The notes: generated from the sequence alone by a model not told the origin. Positions 35,140-45,599 are shown, counted from the stretch's first letter. The stretch: 64,000 nucleotides of DNA from Metallyticus violacea (GCA_030762175.1 CM060841.1:5591501-5655500); one strand, 5' to 3'. Numbers and translations: made by a program.

Positions 35140-35840
35140 GTTAGACGTGCTGGTCTCCTGCATATTCCCAACCCAACATTATTATATGATGCCAAACTTG
35201 GAGCCTAACAGAAGTGGAAAAGAATAACATCAGCATGTGCCAACGTAAAATAGAGCGGAAAGTACTAGGGATATTCATCATGGACAAAATATCGTCTGTG
35301 GAATTAAGAAAGATGTCAGGACTAAACGACCTGGCTCAGCATGCTAACAGCCTGAAGTGGAAATGGGGCGAACATGTAGCGAGGCTACTGAGCAGTAGAT
35401 GGGGACATGGGATCCACGTATCGGTAGGACAAGAACAGGAAGACCGAGAACGAAATGGGCAGACTCCTTCAGGAAAGTAGCCGGTATAAAATGAATAGTG
35501 TTTAACTACTTTACTACGCAGGTACACGGGAGGTACTGATGATACATGAGATGAAATGATATGTTGGAAAAGACTTTTTAAAGAATGAAACATTCCAGAT
35601 CTAAATTTATAGTACCTCCCGGCATTTGCCGTTTATGAGGAGTGAGGATAACTTGGAAAAACCGCAGTCTGGGAGGACGATCCTGGCGGGATTCAAACCC
35701 CAAACCTCCTACTCACGAGTCCGCGCCTTAACGACTTCTGCCACTCGTTGCGGTGGAAAGTAGCCGGGACACACAGGACCAGCGTGGTACGGAACCTGGA
35801 AGGTCCTAGGAACAGAGCTGCAGAAAAAAAAAAAAAGAAT
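35140..35840 (+). pseudogene. RTE-like LINE reverse transcriptase C-terminal tail, split by SINE-B
   Basis: The frames give TWSLTEVEKNNISMCQRKIE, RKVLGIFIMDKISSVELRK, then LKWKWGEHVARLLSSRWG. This is the conserved Q-R-K/R-M-E-R...D-K-I...L-K-W-x-W-x-G-H-x-A-R...R-W region just after the RT domain in RTE-type elements. Frameshifts follow, then FRKVAG before the SINE and KVAGT, with WKVLGTELQ in another frame, after it, matching the K-V-A-G...W-x-x-L-G-E end of the family. An A13 run (35822-35834) follows. The polymerase core is absent, so this is a 5'-truncated, inactive insertion. Confidence 0.8.
35485..35754 (-). mobile_element. SINE-B inserted in an RTE tail, 13-bp TSD
   Basis: Reverse-oriented SINE-B (AATAGTGTTTAACTACTTTA, CTGATGATACATGAGATG, GTACCTCCCGGCATTTGCC, GGACGATCCTGGCGGGATTC, head CCACTCGTTGCGG). 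A perfect 13-bp direct repeat GGAAAGTAGCCGG at 35472-35484 and 35755-35767 flanks it. Both repeats encode the KVAG residues of the interrupted LINE, so the insertion and its duplication are unambiguous. Confidence 0.93.
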
Positions 35841-36121
35841 AGCCAAGCCAATAGTAAAAGTGATACCAAACTTATAACACAAAAACTTAATAGACTCAAC
35901 ACTTGAACCTCCTAGTTAAATTGTGTAAAACTTGTAAAATAAGAAACATTATAGACTTAACAAACTCATAAGAACAATAGCTCATTTGGACTAGCTCATT
36001 ATATGAGAAATCAATGAGCAACCCGCTTGGGAACGCCCTAGTCCAGGATGGGGCATAAGTGGCTTAATTCAATTCAACTTATGATACAAAGCTATTAAAA
36101 TTTCACTTAACCCCAATAACT
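35841..36121. other. Probable LINE 3' flank
   Basis: Non-coding, with repeated CTTAATAGACTCAACA-like and ATAGACTTAACAAACTC-like segments. It could be the 3' UTR of the RTE-like element. Confidence 0.3.
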
Positions 36122-36200
36122 TCTGTTAGCTGAGCTCGGTGGCTCAAGAGCTAACGCTTCGGACTTACACTTGGGAGGTTTCTGGTTAAAATACGTTGGA
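36122..36200 (+). mobile_element. tRNA-like SINE head, isolated (type D)
   Basis: AGCTCGGTGGCTCAAGAGCTAACGC has an A-box layout. GGACTTACACTTGGGAGG would be the anticodon/variable arm, and GGTTAAAATACG is a mutated B box (canonical GGTTCGAATCC). It is too mutated for a functional tRNA gene. The following 100 bp (CATGATCATGGGG, T-rich) may be its body. Confidence 0.45.
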
Positions 36201-36639
36201 GCAGGCCATCATGATCATGGGGTATTTTTTTCATTTCCCTTAATCGCTAGTGGATATTTACTTTCCAAAAAATTTCCTCTCTCTCATTTCATATGAATTC
36301 ATTCCATTGATTCTCTTAAAATAGAAAATGCCAGAACGAGATGGGCTGGGGCGTTATGTGGTTGGCTTACGCTTTATAAAGATTTTTGCCCCGGCGTCTG
36401 GTATAGAAACCAACCTTTTGAGGTGCTCAAACTCCATGGGAGGGGGGCCTCCATCGGCGTTCTATCTGGAAACATGTTACAGATCCCATCGCGTCCGCGC
36501 AGTCTCCACCCTCACTCATTTCTTTCCGCACGGAAGTTTAGGTACAAACGGCCAGCCATGAGGATAGTGATCTGTTTTGATTTTCATAATGCTTTGTACT
36601 TCAAATAATATAATTCAGTCATTGTTCAGTTATCACATC
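36201..36639. other. Unassigned stretch
   Basis: Two overlapping plus-strand frames (36328-36608), slightly GC-richer, no recognisable motif. Confidence 0.3.
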
Positions 36640-37848
36640 TTCTTTCTATTCGTTCTTTTCTGGTGTTAGGACTTAACACCACTTGCAACATAAATGCCAT
36701 TGGGTGGGTCACTTGTAAAGATAATAACCCATTGCGTCTCACAAGGGCAAATGCCTCCTTATCAGTCCCAAAGATTGTGGCCATAATCTTCTTGTTTGAC
36801 TGAGAGACCTTGACCTTTAGAGACGGTGCTTCGCCATGTTTACGCCACTCCATTGACTATCTTTTGGACAAGGGATCATAGTAGAGGACCACAGTTTCAT
36901 CTTTTGTAACAATGGTTTGTAGAAATTCACTCTCGTTGCCACGGCAGAGTTCCAAAAATGCCTGCCTGACAACAGATGACTCGCTGATGATTTTGGACTG
37001 AGGGAAGAAGTCTAGGCACCCTTCTTGCACTAACCTTATTCATGTTTAAATGTTCACGAATAATTCGATGGACTGTTGTTTTAGAAAGGGCCAACCTTGC
37101 TGCTATTTATGTAACTTTGAGCCGCCGATCTTCCATTATTTCTCCTTCCTTAAGAGCGATGTTTTCAGGAGTGAGCACCTCCAAGGGATCGACCTGCACG
37201 CTCTTCGTCTTTAATGCTTTCTCGACCCATTCGAAAAAGTTCGACCCATTCTTTTACGGTACAATATGAGGGAGATGCTTCTCCATATACACCGTCCAAT
37301 CGCTGTTTAATTTCATTTGGAACAAGTCATTCTATTGTGAAGAACTTAATGATAACTCGATGCTCCATTTTGATCATGTCAAATTCTTCTACACATAGCC
37401 TTCTTTATGCAACTATATCTGAACAACTGAACATAGTGAACCACCTCATGTTGCCGAGGTCGTTAAGGCACGTACTTGTGAGCGGGAAATCTGGGTTCGA
37501 ATACCGCCAGGACCGTCCACCCTGACTGAGGTTTTTCCAGGTTTTTCTCAATCTTCATAAATGGCAAATACCGGGGAGGTACCCTAAACTTAGACCTGGA
37601 ACGATTCCTTCCTTAAAAATAAACCCTTTCTCAATATATCATTTCATCTCATATATCATCAGTGTCCATCGCCTGTGGTGTCTCTGTAGTCAAAACGGGC
37701 GTTAAACACTATTCTTTCTGTACACAGTGGAGCGGAAAGTTACAGCTGCAATTATTTACTTGACAGATAAGGTATGGCACCCAGGTAAGGGTTTCATGAT
37801 GGCGATAATCGTTATCGGCAAGACCGGAAACTTATGGATCTACCCTCG
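36640..37848 (-). mobile_element. Mariner relative of the 32754 element, left end lost
   Basis: The right terminus is intact (inverse of CGAGGGTAGATCCATAAGTT, followed by TA at 37849-37850). Sequence from about 36840 to 37430 aligns closely with the 32754 element in the same orientation. The transposase is shattered: MEWRKHGEAP, QSNKKIMATIFGTDKEA and the N-terminal MEHRVIIKF-like part are in different frames with stops. Left of about 36760 the match fades and no left terminus is found. SINE-B at 37439-37721 sits in the 5' untranslated part. Confidence 0.75.
37439..37721 (+). mobile_element. SINE-B inside a mariner, with short TSD
   Basis: The head TTGCCGAGGTCGTTAAGGCA (A box) and GGGTTCGAATACCGCCAGG (B box, one change) are clear. 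The body and the 3' end GGGCGTTAAACACTATTC are complete. The flanks ACATAGTG (37431-37438) and ACACAGTG (37722-37729) match the mariner sequence ACAGAGCGGAGCGG at 32754's equivalent position and form an 8-bp duplication with one change. Confidence 0.9.
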
Positions 37849-37850
37849 TA

Positions 37851-38893
37851 CGTTTGGATTTGCATCATGTTGTCTAGTATTAACGCTATTTGGTGTTCCA
37901 CTATGATATTTAGTCGCTGAGAAATACTGCGAAAAATATTTTAAATATGATCATCACTGTTATTTGTATGAATCGCTAACTAGTATTTCAGGCTTTAAAT
38001 GCTTGTTTGAATGGTTTAATAGTTCTTATTATGAATAAAATATATTAGAAAAATAATCTTCTTAATAGAGTACAGCAGTCATTTCGCAATAAGTACCTGT
38101 ATAAGATTGTAATAAGTTATATAACGTTGTAATACACAAATGCCTATACCTGTGCCTCAGGTGTGTAGTACATAAATAACTTTGTTATTGTTATGAAATA
38201 TTATTAGTAAAATAAAACATTAAATAAATATTTAAATACAGTTGTTAAAGTATTTTTAAATTATATATAAATACAGAGATAAGTCTTAAGTCATGGTAAA
38301 CATTTCTTTCTCGCGAGTAATGGACAATACGCAAAATCTAAGATGGACGATTGAAAGTGTATGTAATCTACTTTGAAATATAATCACCAGATGTTATATG
38401 CGAGCAGTGTGCATGTCTCAGCACGCCTCGGAGTTCAGTTGGTGAGCGACAATGATCAGGAACGGAGGTCACAAAGAGTGAACAACGTGCACCTGTTAAT
38501 GTTATGAAATCTAAAGCTATAAGAAAAATGATTATAGGGTTACATTAGCAACTCACATACAGCAGGTGGTATTCAGCCCCTTCCCTATCATTGACAACAA
38601 ACAAACGATATACTTGGAAACTGCTTCAAAGGCAGCTAAACACCGTGGATTATAGAGAGACCGATTTGCAATCCTGTGTAAATAGTTGTGCGTAACTTTT
38701 GCTCGTGCCCAATGTCTTGCTTCTTCCCTACGAGGGCCGCCTACATCTAGCTTTCCGTTGGTTGCACCACTCAGCAGTAAATGTCATATACTTTCAATCG
38801 TATATCTTAGATTTTTTGTATTGTTGTCAGCGGGGGGGGGGGGAAAGAACTAAGAACATATAAATAATCGGAAGCTTTCACGGCCGGAGTCAG
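37851..38893. other. Unassigned stretch
   Basis: Mostly AT-rich. A lone TACGAGGGCCGCC at about 38729 resembles a mariner terminal start but has no partner. A G12 run lies at 38832-38843. Confidence 0.35.
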
Positions 38894-39394
38894 CTTATAA
38901 CTAGAAGTTTCTTCCGGGCTTAAGAGCCGTGGTCTGTTGGAGCCAAACGTTTCATCCTCAACTGCGGAGGACATCTTCAGTGGCGCGGTCTGAGTTTTCT
39001 GGGCGAAGGTCCTGGCACGATTGAAATGCCAGCTGGAGGTGTTATATTTATATATGAACTGCTCAAAGGGGATTGGTTCGACTGGAGAAGAGGGGTTGCC
39101 GATATTAGAGCACATAAAACAAGCCCACACTAGCAAAATTCATGCGAACCAATCACCGATCAGAACGGAGATGCCCCGCTCTCCGAATACAACCCCTCTG
39201 CTCCAGCCGAACCAATCCCCTTCGAGCAGTTCATATATAAATATAACACCTCCAGCTGGCATTTCAATCGTGCCAGGACCTTCGCCCAGAAGACTTAGAC
39301 CGCGCCACTGAAGATGTCCTCCGCAGTTGAGGATGAAACGTTTGGCTCCAACAGACCACGGCTCTTAAGCCCGGAAGAAACTTCTAGTTATAAG
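38894..39394. mobile_element. 501-bp palindrome of a Penelope-like element end
   Basis: Two 205-bp arms (38894-39098 and 39190-39394) are near-identical inverted copies around a 91-bp spacer. Outer ends are CTTATAACTAGAAGTTTCTT and AAGAAACTTCTAGTTATAAG. Inner ends are AGGGGTTG and CAACCCCT. Each arm contains CACTGAAGATGTCCTCCGCA and GTTGAGGATGAAACGTTTGG, the CTGAAGATG...GAAACGT signature I associate with the terminal regions of Penelope-like retroelements, which are known to carry hammerhead ribozyme motifs and to form inverted partial copies. No reverse transcriptase remains. Family assignment is by motif only. Confidence 0.6.
39303..39350 (+). ncRNA. Hammerhead-ribozyme-like motif (candidate)
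   Basis: The conserved core pieces occur in order: CTGAAGA (39308-39314, fits CUGANGA), a stem TCCTC/GAGGA (39317-39321 with 39329-39333) closed by CGCAGTT, then GAAA (39335-39338), a minimal ACGT helix III (39338-39341) and T at the cleavage position. The flanking GCCA (39304-39307) pairs with TGGC (39343-39346) as helix I. Weak points: helix II is offset from the core by unpaired bases, and helix III is only 2 bp, so activity would need dimer formation. The same motif lies inverted in the other arm (about 38945-38990, minus strand). Confidence 0.4.
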
Positions 39395-39480
39395 AACTTA
39401 TACCTCTTTTATATTGAACATGTTTTCTTTTACATTAGTCGTCTGTAGCACATAAATTTGAAACTAGGAACCAGACTTGA

Positions 39481-39766
39481 AAAAGCGGGTCACTGCCGGG
39501 ATTCGAATAATGGATATTCAGCCTTCACAGCTGACGCTCTTACCAAATGACTATGACTAAACTAAACTAAAAGCCTAGGTGTGGAGTAATAATAGAATTA
39601 GGAGTCGCCCCTTAAGGAATTAATCTATCATAGTGGAGAAACCTTAGGGAGGTCTCCACGGTATAAAAATATCAGACGACAAAAGTTCCTGGTTCCGTAC
39701 TTGGAGGAGGTCACGATCACTCATTTGGTAGAGTTCAGCCCTAAAAGCTGAATATCCTTTTGAAAT
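39481..39766. mobile_element. Inverted pair of tRNA-like elements
   Basis: On the minus strand, 39495-39545 reads TCATTTGGTAAGAGCGTCAG, then AAGGCTGAATATCC and ATTCGAATCCCGG (B box): a tRNA-like head. On the plus strand, 39721-39760 has TCATTTGGTAGAGTTCAGCC and AAAAGCTGAATATCC, the same head without a clear B box. The two face each other about 180 bp apart. AGGAACCAG/CTGGTTCC also pair near the outside and inside. Copies this far diverged suggest an old element. Confidence 0.45.
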
Positions 39767-41049
39767 AAACATTATTATTTTTAAAATGTTTACAATTTCA
39801 TAGACAACTACACTCTCTCATCTTAAACGTTCTCAAAAGACAACCGTTGAGCTTTCTATATACTTAAAGAAAAGCGTTCAAATATATTTGTGGCTACTAT
39901 CAAGCCTCGCAGACTGTTATGTAATATTGGCTGGATATATAGTTTCTTAATTGTTATCAGTTCAGCATTAATGACAAAGCAGGAGAGATTGGGTAACAAT
40001 CTAACGTTGGACGCCACTAAAGCAAGCAGAAGCTTTAGGAGTACTAATTTTTCGGTTTCTGCCTTCCGCGGCCGTCTGTCCCCGAAGCATGTTTTGTGGG
40101 GGCTGTTATTGGAATATGTGGTAGGCCGCAGTGCCCTCTTGTCCCACAATTGGGGACGCGTGCTCCCAGAAAAGCGTAATTCTCTATCAGTCGATGATAG
40201 TGCAGTTCTATAACTGCCCTGTGTTTAACTATCTCTGTCACTAATAAACTCGTTGTTATCTACGCCGTCCTGTATCTTATAGATTGTCAGTTTTATTCAA
40301 GTTTAGTAGGCATGGGCTGTTAGCTAAAAGATCAAGGTTTGCTGTCATCATAGAAATTGGAAATAGGATAAACTTGAGCATAATTGAAGTGTATAATTCT
40401 CCAAAAATATTCTCTTTTACTCAAGGCTGCTCACCTCTAAATGGTAATACTTTGGCAACAAGTTTAACTTCAGAGATACCTCTTCAGTGTAAAATGAGCG
40501 TACAAACGGAACTGCTTTAAGTAATAAAATTGTTACTGAAGAATGAGTTGCTCCAAGTCGTCATCAGTTCCACCTGATACCTAAAACTTCAGCTGAAGTA
40601 GCCATGATTCTTTCGTACAGAGTTAACGCATGCCAAAGAGACCATTAGAGCTTCTGAGAAAAACAATGAAGACATAAAGCGAGGAAACAAGTATATGAAT
40701 ATGTTTAATTTTATTCAGAATTTCATGTTCAGGAAATATCAAGAAATAATTATGTGCCTACGTTATCTGTGGCACAAGACCTCGTTTCTGCTTGCGTGAA
40801 AATCTAGGATATATTACTTGTTTAGGTGTTTCAGTTTCCTTTAGCCCTGTGATTGTCTTTAAGTGTCCATGCAAGGGCAGTAGAACTACTAACATTAAGA
40901 ACTCGGTTATATAAAATTTATTAAAAGTATCATACAAGTTAAGTAATGAACTGAAATCATCCACACGATTTTACTTGCTCTATTCTTTTACATTCAGTCA
41001 TTTTTACTACTCAAGCAAAATAAACTTAAAGCCACAGATCCAACTAGTA
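39767..41049. other. Unassigned stretch with overlapping frames
   Basis: Open frames overlap on both strands at 39856-40241. A segment near 40003-40025 reads TGGCGTCCAACG on the minus strand, similar to a retroviral-type primer binding site, but no LTR pair is visible. A plus-strand AATAAA lies at about 40243. No gene called. Confidence 0.3.
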
Positions 41050-41368
41050 TATGTTTCTTACATTGTTAGTGTACAGAGCAGTTGTGAGGTCACTATGGCG
41101 TACGCGGCCGAAATTAGGGATTGTGAAAACACCGAGGAACTTAATCAGGCACAAACACAGTTTCTAAAACGGTTGCTACAAGTAGGGAGGGGTATAGCAA
41201 ATTGTGCAGTTCTTAAAGAATATTTCTTAATATTTCTCACGAAAGTGTGAATTTAAAAATAAGAATAATTAAGTACTGGTTAAGGATAATATGGGGGGAT
41301 CAAGCTCTTCTTCGAGAAGTTTGTCTAAGGAAGCAAATATATGCCGAAATTTCAAATTATTATTATTA

Positions 41369-41411
<43 letters not shown>
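41050..41411 (+). pseudogene. LINE ORF2 fragment (post-RT region) ending at an (ATT)n tract
   Basis: The plus-strand frame gives YAAEIRDCENTEELNQAQTQ, then FLKRLLQVGRGIANCAVLKE. This matches the Y-G-A-E-I-W...E..Q..FLK.LL....T.N.AV..E segment that follows the reverse transcriptase domain in many LINE ORF2 proteins. A frameshift leads to LKIRIIKYWLRI and LREVCLRKQ. The normal W of EIW has become R or D. The sequence then runs into (ATT)n at 41356-41411. It may be from the same LINE family as the C-terminal pieces at 11565-12340 and 27885-28300. Confidence 0.55.
41356..41411. repeat. (ATT)n microsatellite at LINE fragment end
   Basis: About 18 units with one G interruption, immediately after the LINE coding remnant on the plus strand. 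Confidence 0.9.
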
Positions 41412-41412
<1 letters not shown>

Positions 41413-42324
41413 AATATAGTTTTCAGATTTGTACCCCAAGATAAATGGTTATGTAAAATAATTTTATGCCTAGAAATAAGGTCTTACACGCCGACACAGT
41501 TATAATTAAGCATGAAACATTACCTGCCATGGACGTGAGGTTATCCAAACTTCAACCGTAGCATAAGTGACTTTGAACGTTGCATGGCAGTTCAAAGTAA
41601 ACTCTACACTACAGGTTACCAATCGACTCGTTCATTTTCGGCATTGTTGCTATGACCAGTCATCTAGGAAGTTTTAAGTTTAGCCCTCAGTTGAGAGCCA
41701 GTTTAAGTTTTACACGCGGAGAGAAGCAGTTCTAGGTACTACCCGCGGCTAGACATTTTAAGTTCTACATTCTGCAGGGACGCGTCCATTCATTGTTAAA
41801 CCCTACACACTGCGACGCACCCATTTGTCAGTTCCAAGATCCACATACTTACTGTACGCACGTCTAGGTTCCAGACGCGGCGAGAGACAGTCAAGTTTAA
41901 GTTCTTTACTCGCTGGCAATACATGCTAAGGCATTCGTAATAAGCTTTATTTCACATTCAATGCATATCCGTGGAAGATACGGCAGCTAAATAAGATAAG
42001 TGTATTAAGTTCTATCGTGTGAAAAACACCAGGGGACTGTTGAACTCCTCTTCCAGTCCTGTTGAGTGCGAATCACCAAACACCGAAGCGATCAATAATC
42101 AGTCTACCAAAGCACTTCAAAATGTGAGACCCCACTAGAAACCGCTTCAAAATTGACGCTCAACGTGGGTACGACGGGAAACCGCTTCAGCATGTTATCG
42201 ACTATTTATATTCTGTTAAAAATGTTGAGCATTGTCTTTTCCGGTTTATGTTTACACAAATATTAGCACTCTGTTCGCATTAGAACATGAAATATAACAA
42301 GGCTTGAAGAAAAATGGTTTACAA
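41412..42324. other. Unassigned spacer
   Basis: Short recurring phrases (GAAACCGCTTCA at about 42138 and 42179) but no larger structure recognised. Confidence 0.35.
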
Positions 42325-42553
42325 TTATACATACATACATACTACATATATACATACATACATACACACATACATACATACATACATACATACATACACA
42401 CATACACATACATACATACATACATGCATACATACATACATACATACACACATACATACATACATACATACATACATGCATACATACATACATACATGCA
42501 TACATACATACATACATACATACATACATACATGCATACATACATACATACAA
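42325..42553. repeat. (TACA)n microsatellite, ~229 bp
   Basis: Long TACA array with scattered CACA, TGCA and TATA variants. All open frames here, on both strands (repeating Cys-Met-Tyr-Val or His-Thr-Tyr-Ile), are products of the repeat and not genes. Confidence 0.97.
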
Positions 42554-42649
42554 TGTGTACACACTTCAAGCAAAGAAAAAAACTGTGTTAACATAACCAA
42601 ACTGAATTCAAAACAGAAAATTATGAACATTAATCATCTTAGACTTTTA

Positions 42650-43145
42650 CAGTTACAGCAGTTGCTCAAAATGAACAACATCATGATCGATACACTTCTG
42701 AGTACGTTGAACTACTGATTGAGCAACGTTTGCGAAAGTGTCCTCAGCGATTGCAGCACATGCCGTTTCAATTTCTTCCCGAAGTGCTGCCAGCGTAGCT
42801 GGTTTTCTACGGTATACAGCATCCTTAAGAGTTTCCCATAGAAGTCCAACGGCGTTAGATCCGGAGAATGCGGTGGAAACCCATCGGACCTCTTCGTCCT
42901 ATCCAGTGCCTTGGAAGATTGTCATCAAATTACGCACAAACATCTTGGTGGTAATGTGTCGGTGCACCATTCTGTTACATACGGTACCACGAGTCTCATA
43001 TTTGTCTCGAATGCGTTGGCGGTTCTGTTCTGTACACACATCTCCATTGCCTTTGAACTTCAACAACATTCTCGGTTTTCCAATACCACTTCAAAATTGC
43101 TTCCCGCTGTCCAAACGACAATCTTGGCTCCATTTTGTTGTAGCA
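42650..43145 (-). pseudogene. DUF4817-type transposase, internally deleted
   Basis: The minus strand starts MEPRLSFGQREAILKWYWKT (about 43132), the typical DUF4817 opening. QRIRDKYETRGTVCN follows. It is joined directly to a late catalytic segment (GAPTHYHQDV, RHWIGRRGPMGFPPHSPDLT, PLDFY), so the central part with the first catalytic aspartate is deleted. After a frameshift the C-terminus ETLKDAVYRRKPATLAALRE and EEIETACAAIAEDTFANVAQ is well preserved to its natural stop near 42654. The third aspartate is present in TPLDF. Frameshifts and in-frame stops make it inactive. Confidence 0.75.
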
Positions 43146-45599
43146 GCGCTATCATGATGTAATGTGAGTCACATCTGTTTACAGAACATCATACTACACA
43201 TTACTGTTGTTTTTCGGTTCAACTTTGAAATATATTAAATAGATATCTGCTGTGAAAGTGTGTATACATATACATTTTTCAGGACAGTACAAATTTGGAA
43301 TAATTCTTGATGTTCGATTTCACATATAAATATGTTACACGTATATTATAGCAATACTAATATCTCTCTGCCTCTGTTATATGATGTGATGTTTTCTATC
43401 CAGAAACATTGAAATCATCTTTGTGGTTCCTCAAATTCGTGACCTCCTTAAGCATTATGATTGAGCTTTGTGATCATCACAAAGATGGCGCAGCGCACAA
43501 CCGCATGAACATTGGCCTACTAGATCGACTTTCAGAATGTTATTGTTTTTTTATTGATTTAATACTATTTCTGCCAGCTGGCCAGCATTGTCTATGTTTT
43601 TCGCTAAAGTTTAGGTAAAAATATTTATACCTAGACTTCAGATAATATACTAAATTATATAAGTTACAGCCTGGAAGAGCGCTGTTGCATTCTGAGAGAA
43701 ACCAGTCAATGCATGTGCAGATAGAAACTTGTGGTTAGTTTGAGGGAAACTTTGGCAACCAATGGTTTTGCGTTTTTGTATCACATGGTGTTTTCATTGT
43801 ATGCTAATATTTTTCGTTAGTTATGCCACTACATAAATATAGTTAAAGAACAAGTTTTTTATGTACATTACATATGGGAAAACGAATTCTTGCAGAGAAG
43901 TGGTAAGATGCCTTGAAAAGAAAATTTCTTGGCAAGCATGTTCTAGGTAGAGAAACTGCTAACGAAATTGTTAAAATGTTACGAAAAATAAGATCTCTGA
44001 ATGACAAAAGTCATCTGTTCTTTCGGAATAAAGTTTAAATGAAATCTAGGCATTTCCTGCGCAGATGCCGGCAATGTATTGCCACTGAGTGGCATCATCT
44101 TAAAACGTTTATGTAACACAAGTTACATAAACTTGTATCTTTTATGCCCTTAGTAAAAATATTAATAATAAAATAAAGATATTAACTTTATACTCTTTTT
44201 GCGGCCGCATTTCTCCAGTAAACAGTCATGCTCAGGTGGTCAGTAACTGAAATAACCTCACTGTATGTTGTAGAAAAATGCAGATTATATTTGAGTTAAA
44301 ACTTTCAGATATAAGAGCAGATAGCTACTTGTAGAGTATTAGAATTGTAATTCCATGATCTAGAGGCAAATGAAAATGCTAAAGTCTTTTTAAGCTCTTG
44401 TCTAGTAGCAATTAATGCTTCAGAAATTAATTATACTATCTCATATGAGAAAACGAAAAAAAGATGTAAACTTTCATCCATTTTGATGTACAGAGCGCTT
44501 ATAATAACGTGGTACAATAATCAAGAGATTTCTGTTATATTTATTGAAATGCTTTGCGAAATGAGTGGCTACAAACTATGAAATAAACTGATCATTAATT
44601 TACAGCCATTATTCACATGACTTAAGTTTCAAAGGCCCTTTCATAATATTCCATAAATTATTAATTTAATTAGCTAACAACTTGTTTTATTTTTCTCTTA
44701 GGTTCTGATTTGTCATAAAATTATATTTTTGCAATTAAAAGGATGGAGAAATTACAAAAAGAAGACGGATAAATAAGATGAAAAAATGTCTTGTTTTAGA
44801 TCACATATCATCTACAAGTATGATAAAAGCGAATATACCTAACATCAATAAAAAGTTATGACAAGAGCTTGAAGCTATGCTGTCGCGGATCTCGTAAAAT
44901 CAATTTTCTCATCGTATTTCTTTCCCCATTTCTTCCCGCCCATAATCTCTATCTCCTCCATTTCTCTTTTTCACGAAAATGAGGTGTAGCAGAAAGAGCG
45001 TCGCCATCGACTTTTTGATTATTGATTCTCGGAGCGTGGGTGTGAATACGTGTGCGACATACACACTTCAGCATTACTCATCATCTCTCCACCTCTTCTT
45101 GTTGCACTGTCTCCTGTTATTACTTCATTATTTTCTCTTTCATATATCCTGCAACATAGCGTTGGTTACCCAGCAAGTTTATCATGATTGGATGCATTAT
45201 AGATCAAGAGTTATGGAATTATTTAATGAAAATATTATACAGAAAATGAATAACTGTGTTTTCATATCAGTTTGACAGAAAAAGCATGTTTATATAGGAA
45301 TTTAGCTATAAAACTTGTCCCGTTTTGCAGTTTTTACTTCGTTTATGAACCTTTTCATGTTGATCCCATGGCAGTATGCAGTGATTTGGGAAGATGGTTA
45401 GGGAATGGTTTCTATAGAGCGTTCAAGGTTAAGAAAAGAGTATAGGTCTTTGGGCCTTAAATTCTGCATCCTCCTCTAATACAGTAAACGTGCATTATAC
45501 AGGATACCCGCATAGAACCTCCCTCATTTCATATTATTATTTTAAGGAAACTGTTAGTTCTAGAGCTATGAAGTTTGTTGTGTCTTGTAAAGGAACTCA
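43146..45599. other. Unassigned AT-rich stretch
   Basis: Unrecognised frames at 43409 and 44979 (plus). No repeat of this window recurs here. Confidence 0.35.

Noticed and set aside
38729..38745. Solo mariner terminus TACGAGGGCCGCC
   Set aside because: No matching inverted partner and no transposase sequence nearby. A short match like this occurs by chance.
39856..40241. Host gene on either strand
   Set aside because: Frames of about 100 codons overlap on both strands with no motif, so there is no basis to choose one.
42325..42553. Overlapping 75-134 codon frames with Cys-Met-Tyr-Val or His-Thr-Tyr-Ile repeats, or a CRISPR-like array
   Set aside because: They translate a (TACA)n microsatellite. 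Units are 4 bp with no spacers, so neither protein nor CRISPR.
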